The translations under genes were made by a program, and so were the position numbers. From assembly GCF_035918235.1 (NCBI RefSeq), contig NZ_CP109485.1, positions 6,445,001 to 6,509,000 of the forward strand: a stretch of DNA of 64,000 nucleotides. Reading direction: 5' to 3'. Numbering within the stretch: position 1 is the first letter of the stretch; every line of letters starts with the position of its first letter. Positions 1 to 9,014 of this stretch are shown here, in pieces. Below the pieces are notes generated by a model. That model was not told the DNA's origin. It did no database searches and worked only from the letters and a program-made list of their open reading frames with translations. The stretch is from Streptomyces sp. NBC_01445. Its GTDB lineage: Bacteria; Actinomycetota; Actinomycetes; Streptomycetales; Streptomycetaceae.

Positions 1-1304
1 TCCCGGTCGCCGGGCTCGGCGGCGGACGCCACGGCTATCTGCACGAACTCCGGGACCAGCAGGCCTCGTTCCGGGACGTGGTCAAGTCCGTCCACACCGT
101 GCGGACGCAGTCGCAGATCCCCTCCGCGATCGCCGCCGCCTGGGAGTCCGCCCTCACCGCGCCGCACGGCCCGGTCTGGGTGGAGATCCCGCAGGACGTG
201 CTCCTCGCGGAGACGACCCTTCCGGTCGTGACGGCGATGGACGCGACCCCGCGCGACCTCGTGCCCCGCCCCGAACTGACCGCGGTGGCAGCCGACTTGC
301 TGTCGCGCGCCGAGCGCCCCGTGATCATCGCGGGCGGCGGCGTCGTACGGTCGGACGCGAGCGGCAAGCTGGTCGCGCTCGCGGAGAAGATCAACGCCCC
401 GGTCGTGTGCACCTTCGGCGGCAAGGGCGCGTTTCCCTGGGAGCACCCGCTCTCGCTCCAGTCCTGGATGGAGGACCGCCACACGACGGACCTCCTGGAG
501 GACGCGGACGTCCTGCTGGTCATCGGCTCGGGCCTGGGCGAACTCTCGTCCAATTACCACACGTTCGTGCCGCGCGGCCGGGTGATCCAGATCGAGGCGG
601 ATGCCGGAAAGCTGGAGTCCAACCACCCGGCGCTCGGCATCCACGCCGACGCGCGCCTGGCGCTCTCGGCGCTCCTGGAGACGGTCACGGAACGCCAGGA
701 CCCGTCGGTGCCCGAACGGGTCGCGACGCTCCTCGCGGCGGTCCGCGAACGCCTCGACGGCCAGGACCTGGCCTTCGAGCGCGAGATCCTGGGTTCGGTG
801 AGGGCGGCACTCCCGGCGTCCTCCCCCTCCTTCTGGGACATGACGATCCTGGCGTACTGGGCCTGGTCGGCATGGCCGGGCGCCCTGCACTCGGCGCAGG
901 GCGCGGGCGGCCTCGGCTACGGCTTCCCGGCCGCGCTCGGCGCCGCCGCGGCCGACCCGTCGAAGCCGGTCCTCGCGGTCTCGGGCGACGGCGGCGCGAT
1001 GTACTCGATCGCGGAACTGGCCACGGCGAAGCAGTACAACCTGCCGGTCACCTGGCTGATCGTGGACGACGGCGGCTACGGCATCCTGCGCGAGTACATG
1101 ACGGACGCGTTCGGTGAGGCCACGGCGACGGAGCTTGCGCGCCCGGACTTCGTGGCGCTCGCCGAGTCCTTCGGGGTCCCGGGAGTACGAACGTCCCCGG
1201 AGACGCTGCGCGCCGACCTGGAGAAGGCGCTCGCGGAACCGGGCCCGTCGGTCGTGGTGCTGCCCGCGCTGCTGAAGATGTTCGCGCCTACGCATCTGGG
1301 CTGA
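1..1304 (+). CDS. Thiamine-diphosphate enzyme, acetolactate synthase-like (5' end outside window)
   Basis: The frame is open from the first bases, so only about 433 C-terminal residues are seen; the GTG at 78 is internal. The order fits the TPP-enzyme superfamily (acetolactate synthase, benzoylformate decarboxylase type). A VEIPQDVL stretch ends the N-terminal domain. A central Rossmann-like domain follows (PVIIAGGGV near residue 105; GKGAFPWEHPLS). The C-terminal TPP domain has GAGGLGYGFPAALGAA and the metal-binding SGDGGAMYSIAEL with VDDGGYG downstream. It probably decarboxylates or condenses a 2-keto acid. No small ALS regulatory subunit follows, which argues against the biosynthetic IlvB. 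A strong hairpin sits 30 bases after the stop. Confidence 0.85.
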   Translation, partial: PVAGLGGGRHGYLHELRDQQASFRDVVKSVHTVRTQSQIPSAIAAAWESALTAPHGPVWVEIPQDVLLAETTLPVVTAMDATPRDLVPRPELTAVAADLLSRAERPVIIAGGGVVRSDASGKLVALAEKINAPVVCTFGGKGAFPWEHPLSLQSWMEDRHTTDLLEDADVLLVIGSGLGELSSNYHTFVPRGRVIQIEADAGKLESNHPALGIHADARLALSALLETVTERQDPSVPERVATLLAAVRERLDGQDLAFEREILGSVRAALPASSPSFWDMTILAYWAWSAWPGALHSAQGAGGLGYGFPAALGAAAADPSKPVLAVSGDGGAMYSIAELATAKQYNLPVTWLIVDDGGYGILREYMTDAFGEATATELARPDFVALAESFGVPGVRTSPETLRADLEKALAEPGPSVVVLPALLKMFAPTHLG

Positions 1305-1333
1305 GGCGATCAGCCGATCGGTCGTTCACGCGG

Positions 1334-1366
1334 CGGCCCCCGGGAGATGTCTTCCCGGGGGCCGTT
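1334..1366 (+). terminator. Hairpin terminator after the TPP enzyme
   Basis: A 12-bp perfect stem (1334-1345 with 1353-1364) and a 7-base loop lie 30 bases after the TPP-enzyme stop. There is no long T-run, as is common in Streptomyces. Confidence 0.7.
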
Positions 1367-1534
1367 GGCGTCTGCGGTCCCTGGTCCGCCAGGGGCTGCG
1401 TCCACGGGGTGCCGGGCAGTTCCCTGACGCGCTCCCGGATCTGTTGGGGTTCGTACAACCCTTCGCCCCCATTGGAGAGTCATGTGAGGCGAGTGCGCTG
1501 GAGGCGTGCTCGCTTCGAATCTGGGGGGAAACGC

Positions 1535-2461
1535 ATGACTCGCCGCATATCCATACGTGCTGCCCGCGTGCTCCCGGCGGTGCTCGCCGCCGGCGTGCTC
1601 GTGCCGGTCGTCGCGGGCGCCGCGCCCGCGTCCGCCGCGACCACACCACAGGTCACCTGCACCTCCGACAAGGCCGGCCTCGCCGCGAAGCTCCAGAAGG
1701 ACATCACCGCCGCCCTCGCGACCCGTAAGGGCACCGTCGCCGTCGGGCTCCACGACCGGACCACGAACACCACGTGCTCGCTTCGGGCCACGTCCTCGTA
1801 CGACTCCGCCAGTGTCGTGAAGGTGACCGTTCTCGCCACGCTGCTCTGGGACGCCAAGAAGACCAACCGGTATCTGACGACGCGCGAGGCGAACCTCGCC
1901 ACCGCCATGATCACCAAGTCGGACAACGCGGCCACCACATCGCTGTGGAAGCAGCTCGGCACCACCAAGGTGAAGGGCTTCCTCAAGGCCGCCGGGATGA
2001 CGCGGACCGTGCCGGGGTCCGGCGGCTACTGGGGGCTGACCCAGATCAACGTCCAGGACGAGCAGAAGCTGCTTTCGCTGGTCACCGCCAAGAACTCCGT
2101 CCTCAGTGACAACTCCCGCGCCTACATCCTCAAGCTCATGGGGAAGGTCGTGTCCTCGCAGCGGTGGGGGACCCCGGCCGGCGCGCCCTCGTCCGTCGCC
2201 GTGCACGTCAAGAACGGCTGGCTGGAGCGTTCCACGTACGGCTGGCGCGTGCACAGCATCGGGGCCTTTCAGGGAGGTGGTCATGACTACACCATTTCGG
2301 TGCTGACGCACGGGAACAGCACCATGAGTTACGGCGTGGACACGATTCAGGGTGTCGCGCGGGTCATACACAAGGACCTGACGCCGACTGCGCCCGCGGC
2401 GTCCCGCTACACCCCGACCAGTACGCCCAAGGAGGCCTTCGTCGCCGTGCCGCAGGGCTGA
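1535..2461 (+). CDS. Secreted beta-lactamase-fold serine hydrolase
   Basis: This 308-residue exported protein has an Arg-rich N-terminus, a hydrophobic core and an ASA-A signal peptidase site near residue 34. The class A beta-lactamase/DD-peptidase triad can be read: SVVK (Ser93, Lys96), SDN (129-131) and KNG (226-228) in place of KTG. I do not see a clear Glu166 (ExxLN) motif. A peptidoglycan-active or lipoprotein-like serine hydrolase is therefore as likely as a true beta-lactamase. The start is the ATG at 1535, with GGGGGGAA 6-7 bases upstream; the open frame further upstream lacks a signal peptide. A hairpin follows the stop. Confidence 0.85.
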   Translation: MTRRISIRAARVLPAVLAAGVLVPVVAGAAPASAATTPQVTCTSDKAGLAAKLQKDITAALATRKGTVAVGLHDRTTNTTCSLRATSSYDSASVVKVTVLATLLWDAKKTNRYLTTREANLATAMITKSDNAATTSLWKQLGTTKVKGFLKAAGMTRTVPGSGGYWGLTQINVQDEQKLLSLVTAKNSVLSDNSRAYILKLMGKVVSSQRWGTPAGAPSSVAVHVKNGWLERSTYGWRVHSIGAFQGGGHDYTISVLTHGNSTMSYGVDTIQGVARVIHKDLTPTAPAASRYTPTSTPKEAFVAVPQG

Positions 2462-2477
2462 CCGGCCGAGGACGAAA

Positions 2478-2510
2478 GGACCGGGGGAACTCCGTCCTTG
2501 GTCCCGGTCC
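2478..2510 (+). terminator. Hairpin after the serine hydrolase
   Basis: An 8-bp stem (2478-2485 with 2503-2510) stands 16 bases after the serine hydrolase stop and before the ABC exporter. It lacks a T-run. Likely a terminator, but modest. Confidence 0.5.
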
Positions 2511-2594
2511 GCTCCCCGATTTGTTGCGGCGGGATGAAATCGGCCGGTCTCCGCGTTGGGCCTCTCGGCAGGTCAGGTCGACGGGAGGCATCTG

Positions 2595-5500
2595 GTGGCG
2601 GAGCAACGGGGCTGGATGGGGGTCCCCCCTGTTCGAGCGGAGTCGAGAACTTGGGGGAGGCGTCTCGCCGGGTACGCGTGGCGGTACCCGAAGGACGTCG
2701 TGCTCGCGCTCGGGGCGTCCCTGGGCGGCATGGCCGTCATGGCGCTGGTGCCCCTGATCACCAAGGTGATCATCGACGACGTGGTCCAGGACCACACCCG
2801 CTCCATGGCCCCGTGGGCGGGCGCCCTGATCGGTGCCGCCCTCGTCGTCTACGTCTTCACCTACATCCGCCGCTACTACGGCGGCCGCCTCGCACTCGAC
2901 GTCCAGCACGACCTGCGCAACGAGATGTACGGGACGATCACCCGGCTCGACGGCCGGCGCCAGGACGAGCTGTCCACCGGCCAGGTCGTCGGCCGGGCGA
3001 CCAGCGACCTCCAGCTCATCCAGGGCCTGCTCTTCATGCTCCCGATGACCATCGGGAACGTCCTCCTCTTCCTGATCTCCCTCGTGATCATGGCGTGGCT
3101 GTCCCTGCCGCTCACCCTCGTCGCGCTCGCCGTCGCCCCCGCCCTCTGGTTCATCGCCAAGCGCAGCCGCTCCCGCCTCCACCCCGCCACCTGGTACGCG
3201 CAGGCGCAGGCCGCCGCCGTCGCCGGGGTCGTGGACGGGGCCGTCTCCGGCGTGCGCGTCGTGAAGGGCTTCGGGCAGGAGGACCAGGAGACCGGGAAGC
3301 TCAGGGAGGTCGGGCGGCGGCTGTTCGCCGGGCGCCTGCGCACCATCCGCCTGAACTCCAAGTTCACCCCCGCACTCCAGGCCGTGCCCGCGCTCGGCCA
3401 GGTCGCGATGCTCGCCCTCGGCGGCTGGCTCGCCGTCCGCGGCCAGATCACGCTCGGCACGTTCGTCGCGTTCTCCAGCTACCTCGCCCAGCTCGTCGGC
3501 CCCGTCCGCATGCTCGCCATGGTCCTGACCGTCGGCCAGCAGGCCCGCGCCGGCGTCGAGCGCGTCCTCGAACTGATCGACACGGAGCCGTCCATCGAGG
3601 ACGGCAAGAAGGAACTGCCCGCCGACGCCCCCGCGACCGTCGAGTTCGACGATGTCTCCTTCTCCTACGAAGGTGCCGACCGGGCCGTCCTGGACGGGCT
3701 CTCCTTCGAGATCCCGGCCGGCCAGACCCTCGCCGTCGTCGGCTCCTCCGGCTCCGGCAAGTCCACCGTCTCGCTGCTCCTGCCGCGCTTCTACGACGTC
3801 ACGCACGGCGCCGTCCTCGTGGGCGGCCACGACGTGCGCGAACTGACCCTCGACTCGCTGCGGGCCGCGATCGGGCTCGTGCCCGAGGACTCCTTCCTGT
3901 TCTCCGACACCATCCGCGCGAACATCGCGTACGGCACCCCCGACGCCAGCGACGAGCAGATCGAGACCGCGGCCCGCGCCGCCCAGGCCGACCGCTTCAT
4001 CGCCGAACTCCCCGACGGCTACGACACGACCGTCGGCGAGCACGGCCTCACGCTCTCCGGCGGCCAGCGCCAGCGCATCGCGCTCGCCCGCGCCATCCTC
4101 ACCGACCCCCGCCTCCTCGTCCTCGACGACGCCACGTCCGCCGTCGACGCGCGCGTGGAGCACGAGATCCACGAGGCGCTGCGCGGCGTCATGGCCGGCC
4201 GCACCACCCTCCTCATCGCCCACCGCCGCTCCACCCTCGGCCTCGCCGACCGCATCGCCGTCCTCGACGGCGGGCGCCTCGCCGCGATCGGCACCCACGA
4301 GGAGCTGGAGGCCGGATCGGCCCTCTACCGGCGCCTGCTCACCGATCCCGACGAGCTCGGCGGGGTCTCGCCGGGCCACGTCGCGCCCGCGCTCCCCGAC
4401 GAGGACACCTCCGTACGCGACGAGCTGGACGCCGAGTTCGACGCCGAGCGCGGGATCACGCCCACCCTGTGGACGGGCGACCGCGAGCCGAAGGACACCG
4501 CGCTCTCCGGGATGCCCGCGACGCCCGAACTGCTCGCCCAGGTCGAAGCCCTGCCCGCCGCGACCGACGTCCCGGACATCGACGAGGCGCGCGCGGTGAC
4601 GCCCGAGGAGTCGTACGGGCTGCGCCGCCTGCTGCGCGGATTCGGCGCGCCCCTGCTGATCAGCCTCGCCCTCGTCGCCCTCGACGCCGGCATGGGCCTG
4701 CTGCTCCCCGTCCTGATCCGGCACGGCATCGACGAGGGCGTCTCGCAGCTCGCGCTCGGCGCCGTGTGGGCGGCCGCCGCGTTCGGCCTCGTCACCGTCC
4801 TCGTCCAGTGGTGCGCGCAGATCGGTGAGACCCGCATGACGGGACGCACCGGCGAGCGGGTCCTCTACTCGCTCCGACTGAAGATCTTCTCCCAGCTCCA
4901 GCGGCTCGGACTCGACTACTACGAGCGGGAGTTGACCGGGCGCATCATGACCCGGATGACGACCGACGTGGACGCCCTGTCGACGTTCCTCCAGACGGGC
5001 CTGGTCACCGCCTTCGTCTCCGTCGTCACCTTCTTCGGCATCATGGGCACCCTCCTCGTCATCGACGTCCAGCTCGCCCTGGTCGTCTTCGCGACGCTCC
5101 CGCCGCTGATCGTCGGCACGTTCTTCTTCCGCCGCTCCAGCGTCAAGGCGTACGAACTCGCCCGCGAGCGCGTCTCGGTGGTCAACGCCGACCTCCAGGA
5201 GTCCGTCGCCGGGCTGCGCATCGTGCAGGCGTTCCGGCGCGAGCGTTCGGGTGCCGCACGGTTCGCCGAGCGCAGCGGCGCCTACCGCAGCGCGCGTATC
5301 CGCGGCCAGTGGCTGATCTCGGTGTACTTCCCGTTCGTTCAGTTCCTGTCGTCCGTCGCCGCCGCCGCGGTCCTGATGGTGGGCGCGGGCCGGGTCGAGG
5401 CGGGCACCCTGACGACCGGTGCGCTCGTCGCGTACCTCCTCTACATCGACCTGTTCTTCGCGCCCGTGCAGCAGCTCTCCCAGGTGTTCGACGGCTACCA

Positions 5501-6365
5501 GCAGGCCACCGTCTCGCTCGGCCGCATCCAGGAGCTGCTCCAGGAGCCGACGTCCACGAAGGACGCCGACGAACCCCTCGACGTCCTCTCCCTGCGCGGC
5601 GACATCGTCTTCGAGGACGTGGACTTCGCGTACGGGGCCGCGGACGAACAGGAGGCGGCACTCAGCGACGTGGCCCTGCGCATCCCCGCCGGGCAGACCG
5701 TCGCCTTCGTCGGCGAGACCGGCGCGGGCAAGTCGACCCTCGTCAAGCTCGTCGCCCGCTTCTACGACCCGACGGCGGGCCGCGTCACCGTCGACGGCAC
5801 CGACCTGCGCGACCTCGACCTGACGAGCTACCGCCACCGCCTCGGCGTCGTGCCGCAGGAGGCGTACCTCTTCCAGGGCACCGTGCGTGACGCCATCGCC
5901 TACGGACGCCCCGACGCGACCGACGCCCAGGTGGAGGCGGCGGCCCGCTCGGTCGGCGCGCACGAGATGATCGCCACCCTTGAGGGCGGCTACCTCCACG
6001 AGGTCGCCGAGCGCGGCCGCAACCTGTCGGCGGGGCAGCGGCAGCTGATCGCTCTGGCCCGCGCCGAGCTCGTCGACCCCGACATCCTGCTGCTCGACGA
6101 GGCGACCGCCGCGCTCGACCTCGCCACGGAGGCCCAGGTCAACCAGGCCACTGACCGCATAGCGGGCAAGCGCACCACCCTCGTCGTCGCGCACCGGCTC
6201 ACCACCGCGGCCCGCGCCGACCGGGTCGTCGTGATGGCGGACGGGCGCGTCGCGGAGGACGGCACGCACACCGAGCTTCTCGCACTCGGTGGACAGTATG
6301 CCGAGCTGTGGCGGACCTTCGCCGGCGAGCCCGAGCCCGAGGCCGAGATCAGCTCTTCGCTGTGA
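2595..6365 (+). CDS. Fused two-module ABC exporter (TMD-NBD-TMD-NBD)
   Basis: One 1256-residue chain carries two full half-transporters that most bacteria encode separately. The first transmembrane domain spans roughly residues 25-310 and the second roughly 680-960. NBD1 has Walker A GSSGSGKS (383-390), LSGGQ (487-491) and Walker B ending in Asp511-Asp512, so the catalytic Glu is Asp. NBD2 has Walker A GETGAGKS (from 1040), LSAGQ (1144) and a normal Glu1169. A weakened Walker B in NBD1 plus an altered signature in NBD2 puts both defects in the same composite ATP site. This is the pattern of heterodimeric exporters with one degenerate site. Start GTG 2595 has GGGAGG 6 bases upstream; ATG 2616 is the alternative. 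A repeat element encodes about residues 9-22. Cargo unknown; multidrug or lipid export is plausible. Confidence 0.92.
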   Translation: MAEQRGWMGVPPVRAESRTWGRRLAGYAWRYPKDVVLALGASLGGMAVMALVPLITKVIIDDVVQDHTRSMAPWAGALIGAALVVYVFTYIRRYYGGRLALDVQHDLRNEMYGTITRLDGRRQDELSTGQVVGRATSDLQLIQGLLFMLPMTIGNVLLFLISLVIMAWLSLPLTLVALAVAPALWFIAKRSRSRLHPATWYAQAQAAAVAGVVDGAVSGVRVVKGFGQEDQETGKLREVGRRLFAGRLRTIRLNSKFTPALQAVPALGQVAMLALGGWLAVRGQITLGTFVAFSSYLAQLVGPVRMLAMVLTVGQQARAGVERVLELIDTEPSIEDGKKELPADAPATVEFDDVSFSYEGADRAVLDGLSFEIPAGQTLAVVGSSGSGKSTVSLLLPRFYDVTHGAVLVGGHDVRELTLDSLRAAIGLVPEDSFLFSDTIRANIAYGTPDASDEQIETAARAAQADRFIAELPDGYDTTVGEHGLTLSGGQRQRIALARAILTDPRLLVLDDATSAVDARVEHEIHEALRGVMAGRTTLLIAHRRSTLGLADRIAVLDGGRLAAIGTHEELEAGSALYRRLLTDPDELGGVSPGHVAPALPDEDTSVRDELDAEFDAERGITPTLWTGDREPKDTALSGMPATPELLAQVEALPAATDVPDIDEARAVTPEESYGLRRLLRGFGAPLLISLALVALDAGMGLLLPVLIRHGIDEGVSQLALGAVWAAAAFGLVTVLVQWCAQIGETRMTGRTGERVLYSLRLKIFSQLQRLGLDYYERELTGRIMTRMTTDVDALSTFLQTGLVTAFVSVVTFFGIMGTLLVIDVQLALVVFATLPPLIVGTFFFRRSSVKAYELARERVSVVNADLQESVAGLRIVQAFRRERSGAARFAERSGAYRSARIRGQWLISVYFPFVQFLSSVAAAAVLMVGAGRVEAGTLTTGALVAYLLYIDLFFAPVQQLSQVFDGYQQATVSLGRIQELLQEPTSTKDADEPLDVLSLRGDIVFEDVDFAYGAADEQEAALSDVALRIPAGQTVAFVGETGAGKSTLVKLVARFYDPTAGRVTVDGTDLRDLDLTSYRHRLGVVPQEAYLFQGTVRDAIAYGRPDATDAQVEAAARSVGAHEMIATLEGGYLHEVAERGRNLSAGQRQLIALARAELVDPDILLLDEATAALDLATEAQVNQATDRIAGKRTTLVVAHRLTTAARADRVVVMADGRVAEDGTHTELLALGGQYAELWRTFAGEPEPEAEISSSL
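2617..2660 (+). repeat. Streptomyces palindromic repeat (REP-like) inside a coding region
   Basis: The sequence runs from a G5TC6 block through TTCGAGCGGAGTCGAGAAC to a TTGGGGGAGG block. C-run/G-run arms flank a small hairpin centred on GTTCGA..TCGAGAAC. It closely matches, from memory, a family of short dispersed Streptomyces repeats with GCTCGAGCGAAGCCGAG at the core. Here it is read in frame within the N-terminus of the ABC exporter. Confidence 0.6.
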
Positions 6366-6447
6366 CGGGGGATCGGTGCAACCACCGGCCCTGTGTGCTG
6401 CGTCCGTTCATCAGTACGCTGTGGCACACGTGACTGGAGGGGCGACG

Positions 6448-6852
6448 GTGGGTGGAGGCATGAGCGAGGGCGGCATACGCAGACGGCTGGCGGCCGGGGC
6501 AGCAGTACTGATCTCCTCGGCGCTGCTGGCCCTCGCGGGGCCGGCCGTCGGCACGGCACAGGCCGCGGCGATCTGCCCCGGCCACAAGGTGCGCACCCTG
6601 CCGTTCTCCACCGGCAGGACGGTCCTCTACCGCAGCGGCAACTACCTCTGCGCGTACACCCTCACCAAGCGCGACGGCGTACGGCAGAAGATGTCGGTCA
6701 GCGTGCAGGCACGCGGCAGCAGGCCGGTTCAGGACAGCGGGCGCTACATGCACCACGCGGGCCCGGTGACCGTCCACACGGGCCACCGCTGCGTGTGGGT
6801 GAGGGGCACGGTCGGCGCGGCCTCGGTGAGCTCGGGCTGGATCCTGTGCTGA
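6448..6852 (+). CDS. Small secreted protein, unknown function
   Basis: A 134-residue protein that I do not recognise. After an Arg-containing N-terminus it has a hydrophobic segment (AAGAAVLISSALLALAG) and an AQAAA signal peptidase site, leaving a mature chain of about 95 residues. Four cysteines (ICPG, LCAY, RCVW and the terminal ILC) could form two disulphides in a small beta-rich extracellular domain. The start is set at GTG 6448, with GGAGGGG 5-6 bases upstream; GTG 6421/6430 and ATG 6460 are alternatives. It lies 82 bases after the exporter and upstream of a secreted peptidase with its own promoter. Confidence 0.7.
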   Translation: MGGGMSEGGIRRRLAAGAAVLISSALLALAGPAVGTAQAAAICPGHKVRTLPFSTGRTVLYRSGNYLCAYTLTKRDGVRQKMSVSVQARGSRPVQDSGRYMHHAGPVTVHTGHRCVWVRGTVGAASVSSGWILC

Positions 6853-6868
6853 ACGCGCGGCCCGTGCG

Positions 6869-6919
6869 CTGACAGAACACCAAGAACCCCTGACAGAACA
6901 GATGTTCCTCCGCTAGGTT
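6869..6919 (+). promoter_or_regulatory. Promoter with 11-bp direct repeats upstream of the tripeptidyl aminopeptidase
   Basis: CTGACAGAACA occurs exactly at 6869-6879 and 6890-6900, 21 bp apart, about two helical turns. The second copy supplies a CTGACA -35 (6890-6895), followed after 18 bases by TAGGTT (6914-6919) as a -10. The RBS for the peptidase is at 6942-6948. A regulator binding the repeats would overlap the -35. Confidence 0.5.
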
Positions 6920-6953
6920 CCGGTGCGCATCTGTGTTCTACAGGGGAGTATGC

Positions 6954-8381
6954 ATGCGCAACGCGCTGAGATGGCTGCTCGCGCTCGTGGTGCTGATAGG
7001 CACCATGAGTACGGCCACAGCGGCCACCGCCGCTCAGGCCCGGCCGGCGGCCTCCGACACCAGTACCGATATCAAGGACCGGCTCCTCGCCATACCCGGC
7101 ATGAGCCTGGTGGAGGAGAAGCCCTACACGGGCTACCGATACTTCGTCCTCAACTACACCCAGCCGGTCGACCACCGGCACCCGTCCAAGGGCACCTTCC
7201 AGCAGCGCATCACCGTGCTGCACAAGGACGTCAGCCGCCCGACGGTCATGTTCACCAGCGGCTACAACGTGTCCACGACGCCCAGCCGCAGCGAGCCGAC
7301 CCGCATCGTCGACGGCAACCAGATCTCCGTGGAGTACCGCTACTTCACCCCGTCCCGGCCCGCGCCGGCCGACTGGTCCAAGCTCGACATCTGGCAGGCG
7401 GCCAGCGACCAGCACGGCATCTACCAGGCCCTCAAGCCGATCTACGGCAAGAACTGGCTGACCACCGGCGGTTCCAAGGGCGGCATGACGGCCACGTACT
7501 ACGAGCGCTTCTACCCGCGCGACATGGACGGTGTCGTCGCGTACGTCGCGCCGAACGACGTGGTGAACAAGGAGGACTCGGCGTACGACGACTTCTTCAA
7601 GACGGTCGGCCCGAAGGACTGCCGCGTGGCGCTGCAGAACGTGCAGCGCGAGACGCTGGTGCGCCGCGACGCCCTGGAGAAGAAGTACGCGGACTACCTG
7701 AAGGCCAACAACTACACCGTGGACACGGTCGGTTCGCTGGACAAGGCCTACGAGGCCACGGTCCTCGACCTGGTGTGGGGCTTCTGGCAGTACCAGCCGT
7801 CGCAGACGGCGTGCGCCGAGGTGCCCGACGCCGCGACGGTCACGGACCAGGCGCTCTTCGACTACGTCGACGCGGTCGGCGGCTGGTCCTCGTACGCGGA
7901 CCAGGGCCTCACCCAGTACACGCCGTACTACTACCAGGCGGGTACGCAGCTCGGCTCGCCCGACATCAAGCAGCCCTGGCTGGGCAACCTGTCGCGCTAC
8001 GGCTACCAGCCGCCGCGCAACTTCGTGCCGCGCTCCATCCCGATGAAGTTCCAGCCGTCGGCGATGCGCGACGTGGACTCCTGGGTGCGCCACCACGCGA
8101 CGCGCATGCTGTACGTCTACGGCTCCAACGACCCGTGGGGCGCCGAGCGGTTCCGCCCCGGCAAGGGCTCGACGGACTCGTACGTGCTCACCGCCCCCGG
8201 CGCCAACCACGGGGCGAACGTCGCCGGTCTGAACGCCGACGACAAGACGTTCGCCACGGAGCGGATCCTGAAGTGGGCGGGCGTCTCCGCCCCCGCCGCG
8301 CAGGCCGCCAAGCCGCTCGCCACGTACGACGCCAGGCTCGACAAGCGTGACGTCCAGCGCGAGCCGACCCTGCGGCCCTGA
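6954..8381 (+). CDS. Secreted tripeptidyl aminopeptidase, peptidase S37 family
   Basis: A 475-residue exported protein with a signal peptide (MRNALRWLLALVVLIG..., cleavage in the Ala-rich stretch near residue 28). It follows the S37 (PS-10, Streptomyces prolyl tripeptidyl aminopeptidase) pattern. The nucleophile Ser174 sits in GGSKGGM, with Asp393 in YGSNDPWG and His419 in GANHGAN completing an alpha/beta-hydrolase triad. Such enzymes remove N-terminal tripeptides from secreted proteins or peptides outside the cell. The start is ATG 6954 after AGGGGAG; GTG 6933 would precede the RBS. Length is usual for the family. The convergent lipoprotein gene ends 9 bases downstream. Confidence 0.9.
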   Translation: MRNALRWLLALVVLIGTMSTATAATAAQARPAASDTSTDIKDRLLAIPGMSLVEEKPYTGYRYFVLNYTQPVDHRHPSKGTFQQRITVLHKDVSRPTVMFTSGYNVSTTPSRSEPTRIVDGNQISVEYRYFTPSRPAPADWSKLDIWQAASDQHGIYQALKPIYGKNWLTTGGSKGGMTATYYERFYPRDMDGVVAYVAPNDVVNKEDSAYDDFFKTVGPKDCRVALQNVQRETLVRRDALEKKYADYLKANNYTVDTVGSLDKAYEATVLDLVWGFWQYQPSQTACAEVPDAATVTDQALFDYVDAVGGWSSYADQGLTQYTPYYYQAGTQLGSPDIKQPWLGNLSRYGYQPPRNFVPRSIPMKFQPSAMRDVDSWVRHHATRMLYVYGSNDPWGAERFRPGKGSTDSYVLTAPGANHGANVAGLNADDKTFATERILKWAGVSAPAAQAAKPLATYDARLDKRDVQREPTLRP

Positions 8382-8390
8382 CCGTCGGGT

Positions 8391-9014
8391 CTACACCCGG
8401 ACCGCGCATCCCACCGGTTCGGACCCGCCCAGCGTCACGTACAACGTCGTGAGCGCAGGGCACTTGGCGCGGTCGGCCGCCGCGGCGGCCACCCGGTACT
8501 GGGGTTTCTCGGTGCCGGAGCCGTCGCAGGCGGTCTCGCGGACCTGGCCGCGGCCCGCCGAGTACACGCAGTCCCCGACGATCGTGCGGGGCCCGCCGCC
8601 GCCCCCCGGATCGCCGGGGTGCGGCGGCTCCAGGTTGCGCATGCAGGCGTAGCCCTGCGGGATCTCCCCATCGCCGTTCTCGTCCGGCGCGGGCCGGTTC
8701 TCGCTGATGTGGAGGACGAAGTCGGTGTGGGCCGGGCACCTGGGCCCGGCCGCCACCTTTCCGTCATAGCGCGCGGTGACCCGCGCCACCGCCCGCTCGC
8801 TTCTGCACGGCACCTCGGTGAACGTGTCGCGCCCCCGCGAGCTGCACTCGTCCACGGCGAGGAACACCGCCCCGTACCCCGACGGTGACCGGCTCGCCCC
8901 CGGCGAAGGCCCGCCGGACCCCGCGTCCGGCGACCCCTGACACGCCGCGAGCGTCATGGCGAGCAACGCCGCGCACACCGCCCCCACCCACCGCGCCCTG
9001 TTCCACGCAAGCAT
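8391..9014 (-). CDS. Lipoprotein, unknown function
   Basis: A 207-residue protein beginning MLAWNRARWVGAVCAALL, with a lipobox TLAAC giving a lipidated cysteine near residue 28 and then a Ser/Pro/Gly linker. The mature part holds regularly spaced cysteines (DECSS, VPCRS, PRCPA, YACMR, GDCVY, TACDG, AKCPA, VGCAV). These suggest disulphide-linked repeats of a septum/LppU-like Cys-rich extracellular fold. I cannot name the family. ATG 9014 has a GGGGGG run upstream; the longer open frame lacks a signal sequence. It is convergent with the peptidase at 8381. Confidence 0.75.
   Translation of the reverse strand: MLAWNRARWVGAVCAALLAMTLAACQGSPDAGSGGPSPGASRSPSGYGAVFLAVDECSSRGRDTFTEVPCRSERAVARVTARYDGKVAAGPRCPAHTDFVLHISENRPAPDENGDGEIPQGYACMRNLEPPHPGDPGGGGGPRTIVGDCVYSAGRGQVRETACDGSGTEKPQYRVAAAAADRAKCPALTTLYVTLGGSEPVGCAVRV

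Noticed and set aside
1535-2461. Naming the serine hydrolase a beta-lactamase resistance gene
   Set aside because: SxxK, SDN and KNG are present but no clear Glu166 motif was found, so penicillin hydrolysis cannot be supported.
2364-6269. A 1301-codon open frame on the minus strand opposite the ABC exporter
   Set aside because: Low-complexity Gly/Asp/Arg/His-rich translation with no domain; it is the antisense shadow of a high-GC coding region.
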